32,235 nucleotides of DNA from Rhodobiaceae bacterium UBA6963. GTDB lineage: Bacteria > Pseudomonadota > Alphaproteobacteria > RS24. The DNA lies in the NCBI GenBank assembly GCA_002450335.1, contig DJZB01000035.1:2718-34952 (forward strand). The letters run 5' to 3'. The notes under the pieces are model-generated. The model searched no databases, was not told where the DNA came from, and saw nothing but the letters and a program-made list of their open reading frames with translations. A program made the position numbers and the translations under genes. Below, piece by piece: positions 24,109 through 32,235 of the stretch (position 1 is the first letter of the stretch; every line of letters starts with the position of its first letter).

Positions 24109-25332
24109 ATGCGTGATAAACTTATGACCCGAAAAAGAATGTTCAACCCTGTTTACAGGCTGTTCCAGCTTTCTTTAATGGTGACGGTTTATGGTGCATC
24201 CATTCTTCCCATACAGGCTCAATCTTCTAATCCGACAGATGATGTGCAGGACACGGTTCAATTCTTGGATTTGTCTGACACTGCTAATCCGGCGGTTGCC
24301 AATCAGACTTTCGAACAACGCATAGCTGCCATTGACGCGTCTCTACAGCTTTTGAATAGACGTCTGGAAATGATGCCTATGGGTCCCGGTCTTACCGGTG
24401 GTGGGACAGGCGTAAATGGCGATGCCGGTCAGGAACTTTTGGGGCGGTTGGAAAGTATTGAAAATCGGCTTTCTGCGCTTGCATCGCTTCCGGGTGGCAC
24501 ATTTCAGGGGGACAGCATGTCTTCCGGTGATAGTGCCGCTGGCGGTGCGGCAATTGCAGACTTGCGCGTTAGGCTGACCCAAATTGAAGAGGTTATGCGT
24601 TCTCTAAACGGTAAGCTGGACGATGTCTCCTTTCGCCTAACGAAATTCAGTGAGCGTTTTGAGCAGGTCTCGGCAGACTCCGAGTTTCGTTTCCAGCAGT
24701 TAGAGCTTGCCGCTGCCGGCGCCGGTTCTAACACTCAACAAAACACATCATCAGAACCGCAGGTTCTCGGGACTGTTCCGGTGAGCAAACCTGAGGCTGT
24801 CGAACTGCTTGCGAAAGCGGAAACCGTCACTTTGATTGGCGAGACAACGCCCGACACGCCACTGATTACCCCTCAAGCGAACAGATCTTCTGCGAATGCG
24901 CGGCCTCAGGTGTCCGGCCCGGGTGGAAGAGACGCAGCGTCAGGCACGCCGAAAGAAATTTACGACATGGCTTTGAAAAAACTGCAAATGGGTGCTTATC
25001 AGGAAGCCCAAGCTGAATTGCAGAATTTTCTTGACCTGTATCCCCGTGATCGACTTGCCGGGAACGCACAATACTGGCTAGGGGAAACTTTTTATGTGCA
25101 GAGGGATTATAAAAATGCCACTGCCGCATTTCTTGCCGGCTACACAAATTATGGTGACAGCATTAAAGCCCCGGACAGCCTTTTAAAGTTGGGGATGACA
25201 CTCGTTGTTATGGGTGAAAAGAAGACAGGGTGTGATGCATTTGCTGAACTTTCTGCACGTTTCCCGGATGCGCCACAGGCAATTGTCCGCCGCGCTGAAA
25301 TTGAAAGCCAGCGGGCAGAATGTTCAGGCTAA
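24109..25332 (+). CDS. cpoB: CpoB/YbgF, Tol-associated cell division coordinator
   Basis: CpoB coordinates peptidoglycan synthesis with outer-membrane constriction through TolA and PBP1B. The 407-residue protein has a signal peptide (cleavage near residue 38 after QAQ), a coiled-coil trimerisation part (about 65-200, with two heptad-rich stretches and a Gly-rich gap), a Ser/Pro/Thr-rich linker, and C-terminal TPR repeats beginning KEIYDMALKKLQMGAYQEA and LAGNAQYWLGETFYVQRDY. It is longer than the E. coli protein because of the linker. GGAGG at 24098-24102 gives a strong start. It lies just after the pal terminator and so probably has its own promoter. Confidence 0.93.
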   Translation: MRDKLMTRKRMFNPVYRLFQLSLMVTVYGASILPIQAQSSNPTDDVQDTVQFLDLSDTANPAVANQTFEQRIAAIDASLQLLNRRLEMMPMGPGLTGGGTGVNGDAGQELLGRLESIENRLSALASLPGGTFQGDSMSSGDSAAGGAAIADLRVRLTQIEEVMRSLNGKLDDVSFRLTKFSERFEQVSADSEFRFQQLELAAAGAGSNTQQNTSSEPQVLGTVPVSKPEAVELLAKAETVTLIGETTPDTPLITPQANRSSANARPQVSGPGGRDAASGTPKEIYDMALKKLQMGAYQEAQAELQNFLDLYPRDRLAGNAQYWLGETFYVQRDYKNATAAFLAGYTNYGDSIKAPDSLLKLGMTLVVMGEKKTGCDAFAELSARFPDAPQAIVRRAEIESQRAECSG

Positions 25333-25342
25333 GGTTGCATTT

Positions 25343-26662
25343 ATGGCGCCTCTAAGCCCCCGTAAACCTATGACCCCTTTAAGCGGTGCGGCATTTGTTA
25401 AAAAACTTGCCAAGCTTTTGAAAATCTCCAGAAATCAACCAGCTCATTTTGCGCTTGCCGTTTCAGGCGGGGCTGACTCCTTATCCTTACTTGTGCTGGC
25501 GGCTGAAGCCAAACAGAAAAACAAGCATTGGGATTTCTCTGTTCTGACAGTAAATCATGGATTTCGTGCTGCTGCTGTGCAGGAAACCCGCTATGTGTCA
25601 AAGCTGGCAAAAGCTATGGGTTTGCCATGCAAAATTTTGACTCATAAAGGGGCAATTCCTGAAAAAGATATCCAGTCAACCGCAAGAGATATTCGTTATG
25701 GCTTGATGTTTGAATGGTGTGTCAAAAATAAAGTGACTTATTTGTTGACTGCGCATCATCTTGAAGATCAGGCCGAGACGTTTTTATTGCGTTTAGCGCG
25801 CGGTTCCGGGCTTGATGGCCTATCTGGGATGCAGAGTATCAGAAACTATGAGGGTGTGGCTTTGCTCCGCCCGTTTCTGGATATTCCGCGTGAGCGCCTC
25901 CACCAAACTACCGTTAAAGCTGGACTTGATCCGATTTCAGACCCCAGCAATTCTAACCAGCGATTTGCACGTGTTCGTATCAGAAATAAAATGGAGCTAC
26001 TCTCCGAAGAGGGTATGACTGCGGCACGACTGGCAGATACTGCGGGGCGATTGTTACAGGCACGCCAAGCACTTGAGCAAGTGACTGAAAATTTCATGCA
26101 GTCAGCCGTGCAGCTTGATGAATATGGTATTGCTTATCTTGCCTATGCGTCATTACGCGACCAGCCGGAAGACATTTTACGCCGTACAATCAATAAGTTG
26201 CTAACGCCTCATGGGGGGTATCCGCCCCGTGCAGAGTCGGTTCAACGCATTTTGGATGACGTTTTTCTTAAACCACGCCCGCCGAAAGAAGGTGGCAAGA
26301 CAGTTAATGGTTTTGTTCTGCGTTTTAGGCGTGATGGTTTACTGATTTTTCGAGAAATTAGCGGTTTGCCAGAGCCTATTGTCATCAAACCTGCAGGGTT
26401 TTGTGTCTGGGATAATGGCATTTCTGTTCGTGTCGCTAAAAAATCAACGCTAAAGGGGACACTTCAAATTAAACCTCTGGGCATAGCGGGGTTAAAGATA
26501 ATGCGTCAATTGGGAAATGATTTGCCAAAAAATTTACCGGTTGCCGCTCTACATGCTTTGCCCTCAGTTTGGCAGACATATCGCAAAAAAAGTCATCTTG
26601 TTGCTGTAAAAGGGGTTTTGGTACATGAGGATATTGAATTTGAGGATATGTTTAGTCTCTAA
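25343..26662 (+). CDS. tilS: tRNA(Ile)-lysidine synthase
   Basis: TilS modifies C34 of the CAU-anticodon isoleucine tRNA to lysidine, switching it from AUG to AUA decoding. The protein has the N-type PP-loop SGGADS at 41-46 from the ATG at 25343, then VNHGFR, AHHLEDQAETFLLRLARGSGLDGLSGM and a FARVRIR segment. The 439-residue form starts 10 bp after cpoB; an ATG at 25370 is also possible. A longer frame from 25205 lies wholly inside cpoB and is rejected. Its position upstream of ftsH is conserved among proteobacteria. Confidence 0.94.
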   Translation: MAPLSPRKPMTPLSGAAFVKKLAKLLKISRNQPAHFALAVSGGADSLSLLVLAAEAKQKNKHWDFSVLTVNHGFRAAAVQETRYVSKLAKAMGLPCKILTHKGAIPEKDIQSTARDIRYGLMFEWCVKNKVTYLLTAHHLEDQAETFLLRLARGSGLDGLSGMQSIRNYEGVALLRPFLDIPRERLHQTTVKAGLDPISDPSNSNQRFARVRIRNKMELLSEEGMTAARLADTAGRLLQARQALEQVTENFMQSAVQLDEYGIAYLAYASLRDQPEDILRRTINKLLTPHGGYPPRAESVQRILDDVFLKPRPPKEGGKTVNGFVLRFRRDGLLIFREISGLPEPIVIKPAGFCVWDNGISVRVAKKSTLKGTLQIKPLGIAGLKIMRQLGNDLPKNLPVAALHALPSVWQTYRKKSHLVAVKGVLVHEDIEFEDMFSL

Positions 26663-26722
26663 ATGCCGCAGGTGAAAATAAAATTCCTCAAGCACTGGCA
26701 TTTTGATGATGATATTCCTATC

Positions 26723-26738
26723 TTATACATATGTATAA
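26723..26738. promoter_or_regulatory. Perfect 16-bp palindrome upstream of ftsH
   Basis: TTATACATATGTATAA is identical to its reverse complement. It overlaps a -10-like TATACA (26724-26729) whose possible -35 is TTGATG at 26703-26708 with 15-bp spacing. It lies 22 bp before the ftsH TTG start in a 98-bp gap. It could be an operator; no regulator is known to me for it. I see no convincing heat-shock sigma promoter. Confidence 0.4.
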
Positions 26739-26760
26739 CCGTTAACTAAAGGGTGAGCCT

Positions 26761-28674
26761 TTGAATAATACGAGAAATCTTATTGTCTGGGTTGTTGTGG
26801 GACTACTATTAGTATCCCTGTTTAACTTTTTTCAGGAAAGTCCAACAAGTCCAGACGCGCGTGAAATTAATTTCTCTCAGTTTGTTGCTGAAGTTGAAGC
26901 CGGCAATGTCGAAGAAGTTGTGATTTCTGGAGACTCAATTACCGGTAGGCTTGCTGATGGACGACGGTTCAGTTCTTATGCGCCGCCTAATGACCCTACC
27001 CTGGTCAATCGGCTTACCGAGCGTGGAGTAAGCATCACTGCCAAGCCGGACACAAGCAATGCGCCGACCATCTGGGGTATTTTGTTGTCATGGTTCCCGA
27101 TGCTGCTGTTGATTGGTGTCTGGGTGTTTTTCATGCGCCAAATGCAGTCCGGTGGTGGCAAAGCGATGGGTTTTGGCAAATCTAAGGCCAAACTTCTCAA
27201 TGAAACGCATGGTCGCGTTACTTTTGAAGACGTCGCAGGTATTGATGAAGCCAAAGATGATCTTCAAGAAATTGTGGAATTTTTAAAAGATCCAGGCAAG
27301 TTCCAAAAGCTCGGCGGACGTATTCCCAAAGGCGCGTTATTGGTTGGCCCTCCAGGAACTGGTAAAACATTGCTGGCGCGGGCGATTGCCGGCGAAGCAA
27401 ATGTGCCGTTCTTCTCCATTTCGGGCTCTGACTTTGTTGAAATGTTTGTGGGTGTCGGCGCAAGCCGCGTGCGGGATATGTTTGAACAAGCTAAATCAAA
27501 TGCTCCTTGTATTATCTTTATTGATGAGATTGACGCAGTTGGGCGCCACAGAGGTGCTGGTCTTGGTGGTGGTAATGATGAGCGTGAGCAAACCCTGAAC
27601 CAGTTGCTTGTTGAAATGGACGGCTTTGAAGCTAATGAGGGTATTATCCTGATTGCTGCCACAAACCGTCCAGATGTGCTTGACCCTGCTTTATTGCGTC
27701 CGGGTCGTTTTGACCGTCAAGTGGTTGTGCCGAACCCGGATATTATTGGCCGCGAGCGCATTCTCCAAGTTCATATGAAAAAAGTGCCCTTGGCCGCTGA
27801 TGTGGACCCACGCACAATAGCTCGTGGAACGCCCGGTTTTTCAGGGGCCGATCTTGCCAATTTGGTTAATGAAGCGGCTTTGCTGGCGGCCCGTCGTAAC
27901 AAGCGAACGGTGGCAATGGCTGAATTTGAGGATGCCAAAGACAAAGTCATGATGGGTGCTGAGCGGCGCTCTATGGTGATGTCTGATGAAGAAAGAAAAC
28001 TGACAGCGTATCATGAAGGTGGTCACGCACTGGTTGCACTCAATCTTGAAGCGTCTGATCCTATTCATAAAGCCACAATCATTCCTAGAGGGCGTGCCCT
28101 TGGTATGGTTATGCGTCTGCCTGAGCGTGATCAACTCTCAGTGACACGTGCCAAGTTAAAAGCTGATTTGGCTGTCGCTATGGGCGGTCGTATCGCAGAA
28201 GAGGTTATTTTCGGACATGAGAAGGTAACATCCGGCGCATCATCCGATATTCAAATGGCAACCAATATGGCGAAAGCTATGGTAACTCAATTTGGTATGA
28301 GTGATGAGTTAGGCCCTCTTGCATATGGCGATAATGAGCAGGAAGTTTTTCTGGGTCATTCCGTCACGCGGACACAAAATACGTCTGACGAAACCCAGAG
28401 CAAGATTGACTCTGAAACCCGTAAGTTTGTCGATGAAGGCTATCAGAAAGCTGAAAGCATCATTCGTGAAAATCTTGATGATTTGCATACTATCGCGAAT
28501 GGTCTTCTCGAATATGAGACACTAAGTGGTGATGAAATTGAAGGTTTGCTGAAGGGTGATCCACCTCATAGACCTGAGCCTACAGATACAGACTCGGGTC
28601 CCGGTGCCCTGTCTGCAGTTCCTTCGGTGGGTAAGTCCAAAAATGTCGGTGATGCCAAGCCGCAAAGCACCTGA
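26761..28674 (+). CDS. ftsH: ATP-dependent zinc metalloprotease FtsH
   Basis: FtsH is the membrane-bound hexameric AAA+ protease that degrades misfolded membrane proteins and regulators such as LpxC and sigma-32. The 637-residue protein has two membrane segments (about 7-24 and 104-125) flanking a periplasmic domain, Walker A GPPGTGKT at 196-203, Walker B FIDEID at 253-258, the SRH region ATNRPDVLDPALLRPGRFDR, zinc site His418-Glu419-x2-His422, and third ligand Asp496. The start is TTG at 26761, needed because the first membrane segment begins at once and no ATG lies nearby. A GGGTGAG ribosome site precedes it. It ends 6 bp before folP. Confidence 0.97.
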   Translation: MNNTRNLIVWVVVGLLLVSLFNFFQESPTSPDAREINFSQFVAEVEAGNVEEVVISGDSITGRLADGRRFSSYAPPNDPTLVNRLTERGVSITAKPDTSNAPTIWGILLSWFPMLLLIGVWVFFMRQMQSGGGKAMGFGKSKAKLLNETHGRVTFEDVAGIDEAKDDLQEIVEFLKDPGKFQKLGGRIPKGALLVGPPGTGKTLLARAIAGEANVPFFSISGSDFVEMFVGVGASRVRDMFEQAKSNAPCIIFIDEIDAVGRHRGAGLGGGNDEREQTLNQLLVEMDGFEANEGIILIAATNRPDVLDPALLRPGRFDRQVVVPNPDIIGRERILQVHMKKVPLAADVDPRTIARGTPGFSGADLANLVNEAALLAARRNKRTVAMAEFEDAKDKVMMGAERRSMVMSDEERKLTAYHEGGHALVALNLEASDPIHKATIIPRGRALGMVMRLPERDQLSVTRAKLKADLAVAMGGRIAEEVIFGHEKVTSGASSDIQMATNMAKAMVTQFGMSDELGPLAYGDNEQEVFLGHSVTRTQNTSDETQSKIDSETRKFVDEGYQKAESIIRENLDDLHTIANGLLEYETLSGDEIEGLLKGDPPHRPEPTDTDSGPGALSAVPSVGKSKNVGDAKPQST

Positions 28675-28680
28675 TTAGTG

Positions 28681-29496
28681 ATGTCTAATATTCCCGGCCT
28701 ATTTGGGATTTTAAACATCACAACAGACAGCTTTTCGGATGGTGGAGCTTATCTCGACCCAGATAAAGCTTTAGAGCAAGCTCTGGCTTTGCATGCGGGG
28801 GGTGCCGATATAATTGACATCGGCCCGGCCTCCAGCCACCCGGATAGCACCCCTGTTTCAGCACAAACTGAAATTGAACGCCTTACCACTCTTGTGCCTG
28901 CTTTACAGGCGAACAACATTCCCGTCAGCATTGATAGTTATCAAACACAAACCCAAAGATGGGCATTGCAGAATAATGTGGACTGGATGAATGATATTCA
29001 CGGGTTTGCTGACCCAGACCTTTATTCAGATCTAGCGACGTCAGATTGTCGTCTTGTTGTCATGCATGCCATACAATCTGCGGGTGCCGCCACCAGAACC
29101 CCTCCGCCTGAGGGAGACATTTTTGAACATATTTGCCGCTTTTTTGACATGCGACTGGCTGAACTGGTGCAAGCTGGAATTAATCAAACGCGGATAGTAA
29201 TTGACCCCGGGATGGGGTTTTTTCTGGGTGATAAGCCAGAACCGTCGCTCACAATGCTGGCGCGTATTGATGAACTGAAAACTTTATTTGGCTTGCCCGT
29301 GCTTGTTTCAGTTTCCCGCAAAAGCTTTTTGCGTGAGCTAAGTGGGCGTTCGGTGGAAGAAAGTGCGCCTGTTACGCTGGCCGCTGAGCTTTGGGCAGCA
29401 GCGAAAGGGGTGGACTATATCCGCACGCATGACCCCTCTCAACTCAGAGATGCGCTAAAAATTAAGGCGCATCTATCTGATTTTGTAAAAAACTGA
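28681..29496 (+). CDS. folP: Sul-type dihydropteroate synthase (sulfonamide-resistance branch)
   Basis: Dihydropteroate synthase joins pABA to dihydropterin pyrophosphate in folate synthesis. The 271-residue protein is a TIM-barrel DHPS with LNITTDSFSDGG at 11-22, DIHGF, and SRKSFL at 212-217. Its key loops are of the Sul kind, not classic FolP: GPASSHPDS at 48-56 where FolP has GGESTRPG, VSIDSYQTQTQ at 82-92, and DPGMGFFLG at 175-183. These match Sul1 and Sul2 sequences as I recall them over nearly the whole length. Inference: it would function as FolP yet tolerate sulfonamides. A GTG at 28678 is an alternative start. It sits between ftsH and glmM, the normal folP location, so it is probably the resident enzyme rather than an insertion. 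Confidence 0.93.
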   Translation: MSNIPGLFGILNITTDSFSDGGAYLDPDKALEQALALHAGGADIIDIGPASSHPDSTPVSAQTEIERLTTLVPALQANNIPVSIDSYQTQTQRWALQNNVDWMNDIHGFADPDLYSDLATSDCRLVVMHAIQSAGAATRTPPPEGDIFEHICRFFDMRLAELVQAGINQTRIVIDPGMGFFLGDKPEPSLTMLARIDELKTLFGLPVLVSVSRKSFLRELSGRSVEESAPVTLAAELWAAAKGVDYIRTHDPSQLRDALKIKAHLSDFVKN

Positions 29497-29575
29497 AATT
29501 TAGAGTGACTTGAAATCGTCGCAACACTTTGGCACTAATAAGCAGTTGATTCGTTTACTAAATTAAGGTCAGGCA

Positions 29576-30922
29576 ATGGTTCGCAAATATTTTGGCACAG
29601 ATGGTATCCGTGGCACCGTGAATAAAGGCAATATGACCGGTGAAATGGCACTCAGGCTGGGTATGGCAACCGGGCGGGTTTTCCGTCGTGGCACCTATCG
29701 GCACAGGGTTGTGATAGGTAAAGATACGCGCCTCTCCGGCTATATGATTGAGCCGGCGCTGGTTGCCGGCTTTACCTCCATGGGTATGGATGTGTTCTTA
29801 TTTGGCCCTATTCCGACACCGGCTGTGGCCTTCCTGACGCGCAGTTTACGCGCAGATGTTGGGGTTATGATTTCTGCCTCGCATAATAAATTTGAAGATA
29901 ATGGGATTAAACTGTTTGGGCCTGATGGGTATAAGCTGTCTGATGAGATTGAAGCAGAAATAGAAGGCTTTATGGATGATGGCGTTGGGGAGCATGTTGC
30001 GCCACCCGATGGGCTTGGACGGGCCAAGAGGATTGATGACGCTCAGGCGCGTTATATAGAATTTGCAAAGCGAACATTCCCCGGGCGGGGGAATCTTGGT
30101 GGCGTGAAAATAGTTGTCGATTGTGCGCATGGCGCGGCCTATAAAGTTGCGCCAACGGCGCTTTGGGAATTGGGTGCAGATATCATCACGATTGGTGTCG
30201 ACCCGGATGGCATGAATATCAATAAGGGGTGCGGCTCGACCGATACTGCCCTCTTGCGGGAAACTGTACTGCAGGAGAAAGCTGATATCGGTATTTCGCT
30301 CGACGGGGATGCTGACCGCGTCATTATTTGCGACGAAAAAGGCAAAATAGTTGACGGTGACCAAATAATGGGTCTGATTGCGACGGATTGGAAACGCCAA
30401 AATCGCCTCTCCGCGCCCGGGTTGGTGGCAACTGTTATGTCCAATCTCGGACTGGAGCGTTATCTACAAAGCCAGGATTTGGATCTCATAAGAACAAATG
30501 TTGGCGACCGTTATGTCGTTGAGCGCATGCGGGCACTGGGTTTCAATCTTGGCGGCGAACAATCCGGTCACATGATTATGAGTGATTATTCAACTACGGG
30601 GGATGGCCTTATTGCTGCTCTACAAGTTCTGGCTGTGATGCAGCAAACCGGTCAGCCAATGAGTGTGATTGGCAATATGTTTGAGCCTTTGCCCCAATTG
30701 CTGGAAAATGTGCGTTTTAATTCAGGCGCCCCTTTGGAACATGACCGTGTTCAGGCGGCTATTCGCGATGCTGAGGCAAAGCTGGGTAATCATGGGCGTT
30801 TACTGGTGCGCCCGTCCGGAACTGAGCCGGTTATCCGCGTGATGGGTGAAGGTGATGACGAAGCTCTTGTTCGCCAACTTGTTGGTGAGATTGTCACCAC
30901 GATTGAGGAAGTTGCCGCGTGA
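29576..30922 (+). CDS. glmM: Phosphoglucosamine mutase
   Basis: GlmM converts glucosamine 6-phosphate to glucosamine 1-phosphate for peptidoglycan and lipopolysaccharide. The 448-residue protein is full length, with FGTDGIRG at 6-13, catalytic Ser102 in ISASHNKFEDNG, the metal-binding loop DGDADR at 243-248, GGEQSGH, and the phosphate-binding RPSGTEPVIRVM near the C-terminus. It is 79 bp after folP, and the gap shows no clear terminator. The last bases overlap the thiD start (GTGA). Confidence 0.97.
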   Translation: MVRKYFGTDGIRGTVNKGNMTGEMALRLGMATGRVFRRGTYRHRVVIGKDTRLSGYMIEPALVAGFTSMGMDVFLFGPIPTPAVAFLTRSLRADVGVMISASHNKFEDNGIKLFGPDGYKLSDEIEAEIEGFMDDGVGEHVAPPDGLGRAKRIDDAQARYIEFAKRTFPGRGNLGGVKIVVDCAHGAAYKVAPTALWELGADIITIGVDPDGMNINKGCGSTDTALLRETVLQEKADIGISLDGDADRVIICDEKGKIVDGDQIMGLIATDWKRQNRLSAPGLVATVMSNLGLERYLQSQDLDLIRTNVGDRYVVERMRALGFNLGGEQSGHMIMSDYSTTGDGLIAALQVLAVMQQTGQPMSVIGNMFEPLPQLLENVRFNSGAPLEHDRVQAAIRDAEAKLGNHGRLLVRPSGTEPVIRVMGEGDDEALVRQLVGEIVTTIEEVAA

Positions 30923-31776
30923 GCGCCGGCGACACTTCTTCAACAGGATCATCCCCGAACGCCTATCCGAGTGGAAGAGTTCTGATTGTTGCCGGTTCTG
31001 ACTCCGGTGGTGGTGCGGGTTTGCAGGCAGATATAAAAACAGTGACCGCCTTGGGCGGTTTTGCGATGACGGCAGTAACAGCGCTGACTGTTCAGAATAC
31101 GCATGGCGTTAAGGATATTATGGATGTGCCCCCCCAATTTGTGGCGGCGCAGATGATGGCGGTACTTTCCGACCTTGGCGCCGATGCAGTGAAGACGGGC
31201 ATGCTGGCGCGCACGGAAGTGATTGAAGCGGTGGCGCCTTTGCTTGATGATTTCCCAAACCCTGCTGTGATTGACCCCGTTATGGTGGCAAGCTCCGGTG
31301 ATCGGTTGTTAACCGAGCAAGCGGTGAGTGCCATGCGAAGTCTTATGTTGCCGCAAGCTGCTTTGGTGACGCCAAACATGCCCGAAGCAGAAATTCTAAC
31401 CAATCGTGGTGTCGAGACACTGGATGATATGAAACATGCCGCCGATATGCTGATGACTGACGGCGCTCAGGCTGCGTTGATTAAAGGCGGTCACGGCAAT
31501 GATGCGGTTGTGACGGATTTACTTGCCCAACAATCTGGCTTTACAGTGTTTGAAAACCCGCGCATCGACAGCAAGAACACGCATGGTACGGGCTGTACGC
31601 TAGCCTCATCAATTGCGACGGGTCTGGGGCAAGGGCTGGCACTGGCGGCGGCAGTTGAACGCGGACTGGTCTATGTGCGTAAGTCAATTGAGACGGCGAA
31701 TGCTTCATTGGGGACAGGGCACAACAAGCCTTTGAACCATGCACACCCTGTGCTGGATAAGTCGCAAGACTCTTAG
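30919..31776 (+). CDS. thiD: Hydroxymethylpyrimidine/phosphomethylpyrimidine kinase
   Basis: ThiD phosphorylates HMP and then HMP-P in thiamine synthesis. The 285-residue ribokinase-fold protein has AGSDSGGGAGLQADIKT at 25-41 after a 19-residue Ser/Pro-rich lead, VKTGML at 91-96, DPVMVASSGD at 119-128, and the anion-hole GTGC at 223-226 with Cys226. The GTG start overlaps the glmM stop by 4 bp, so the two are coupled. Thiamine diphosphate is the cofactor of Dxs and Tkt elsewhere in the window, but no regulatory link is visible. Confidence 0.94.
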   Translation: MSAGDTSSTGSSPNAYPSGRVLIVAGSDSGGGAGLQADIKTVTALGGFAMTAVTALTVQNTHGVKDIMDVPPQFVAAQMMAVLSDLGADAVKTGMLARTEVIEAVAPLLDDFPNPAVIDPVMVASSGDRLLTEQAVSAMRSLMLPQAALVTPNMPEAEILTNRGVETLDDMKHAADMLMTDGAQAALIKGGHGNDAVVTDLLAQQSGFTVFENPRIDSKNTHGTGCTLASSIATGLGQGLALAAAVERGLVYVRKSIETANASLGTGHNKPLNHAHPVLDKSQDS

Positions 31777-31879
31777 AATTAATCTGTAAATATTAATGAC
31801 TGATATAACGCCTTGCATCTGGCAGAACACTTGTCATAGTTTCACAGAGTAATTTGTTGCGTTAAAAAGAGTCGCGTAT

Positions 31880-32235
31880 ATGGCTGTATCTGACCGTGTG
31901 TCTGTACGAAGTGAGCTGTCTGCTCCTTCACAAATCCCTGTTGATGACACAAGTGACTTTGGGTCATGCAAGCCTTCTGCTGTCACGGCGGGGCTAATAT
32001 CACTTACACAAAATCTTGGGCTAAGTTGGTTTGGCAAACGGCTGACTTACTTGTTGCGCCGTATTGGTTTGCTGATGATGGGTGAGTGTGCAGATGTCAC
32101 CATCTTTGGTGCGCGCCTAAGGATTTATCCGCATAATAATGTGTCAGAGAAGCGGGTGTTATTTGCCACCCAGCTTTTTGACCCTGCAGAGCGCGACGCG
32201 CTGAAGGCGCTGGCTGCGCCGGGGGCGGTGTTTCT
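31880..32235 (+). CDS. FkbM family methyltransferase, N-terminal part (3' end cut by window)
   Basis: An open frame begins at ATG 31880 and runs off the right edge after 118 codons. The first 65 residues look like a low-complexity or membrane-associated lead. From about residue 75 it reads TIFGARLRIYPHNNVSEKRVLFATQLFDPAERDALKALAAPGAVF, which is the region just before the SAM-binding DIGAN motif of FkbM-type methyltransferases. The SAM motif itself is outside the window. Substrate unknown; the family often methylates glycans or natural products. The ribosome site (AAAGAG) is weak. The 103-bp gap after thiD probably carries a promoter. Confidence 0.75.
   Translation, partial: MAVSDRVSVRSELSAPSQIPVDDTSDFGSCKPSAVTAGLISLTQNLGLSWFGKRLTYLLRRIGLLMMGECADVTIFGARLRIYPHNNVSEKRVLFATQLFDPAERDALKALAAPGAVF

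Noticed and set aside
25205..25342. N-terminal extension of tilS
   Set aside because: It lies inside the cpoB coding region in another frame and has no TilS similarity.
28681..29496. Recent mobile-element acquisition of a sul gene
   Set aside because: There is no integron, ISCR or plasmid gene nearby, the gene sits in the standard folP position between ftsH and glmM, and its codon use looks like its neighbours by eye.
29846..30400. 184-codon open frame on the minus strand inside glmM
   Set aside because: It is a shadow of glmM; the sense protein is a full-length, well-conserved enzyme.

Overview
This window is a chromosomal stretch of an alphaproteobacterium. The evidence is the gene order: zapA followed by 6S RNA and 5-formyltetrahydrofolate cyclo-ligase, then yebC-ruvC-ruvA-ruvB-ybgC-tolQ-tolR-tolA-tolB-pal-cpoB-tilS-ftsH-folP-glmM, and a tkt-gap-pgk-fba cluster. 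The folP product belongs to the Sul (sulfonamide-resistance) branch of dihydropteroate synthases. From memory, published work places chromosomal genes of that branch in Rhodobiaceae, so a Rhodobiaceae-like bacterium of moderate GC is my best guess. I ran no database search. I saw no insertion sequence, prophage, tRNA, rRNA or CRISPR array. Coding density is very high and most of the window is housekeeping.

Layout. 1-1166 (+): a DUF192 protein cut by the left edge, then a SRAP/YedK DNA-protein crosslink protein. 1158-3085 (-): threonylcarbamoyl-AMP synthase and a short-chain dehydrogenase with a lysine-rich tail. 3173-8142 (+): a probable operon of a metallo-beta-lactamase-fold hydrolase, xseB, ispA, dxs and tlyA, joining isoprenoid precursor synthesis to DNA and rRNA maintenance. 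8150-13430 (-): tkt, gap, pgk and a class I fructose-bisphosphate aldolase, a central-carbon operon transcribed leftwards. 13784-16175 (+): a DUF4164 coiled-coil protein, zapA, the 6S RNA gene, 5-formyl-THF cyclo-ligase and a YmdB-type metallophosphoesterase. 16311-19419 (+): yebC and the Holliday-junction genes ruvCAB. 19428-25332 (+): ybgC and the Tol-Pal envelope system with CpoB. 25343-31776 (+): tilS, ftsH, a Sul-type folP, glmM and thiD. 31880 to the right edge (+): the start of an FkbM-type methyltransferase.

Functional links. TolQRAB, Pal and CpoB form one trans-envelope machine for outer-membrane constriction, and ZapA and DUF4164 also relate to division. Dxs and IspA make isoprenoid precursors. 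Tkt, Gap, Pgk and Fba interconvert triose and pentose phosphates. FolP and the 5-formyl-THF cyclo-ligase both serve folate metabolism but sit 13 kb apart.

The most noteworthy item is the Sul-like dihydropteroate synthase between ftsH and glmM. Mobile sul2 cassettes are known to carry a truncated glmM just downstream, so this locus looks like the chromosomal arrangement from which such resistance genes were mobilised. Smaller points are a GAPDH lacking the NAD-specifying aspartate, a threefold 20-bp tandem repeat between yebC and ruvC, a nested hairpin before yebC, and a perfect 16-bp palindrome upstream of ftsH.
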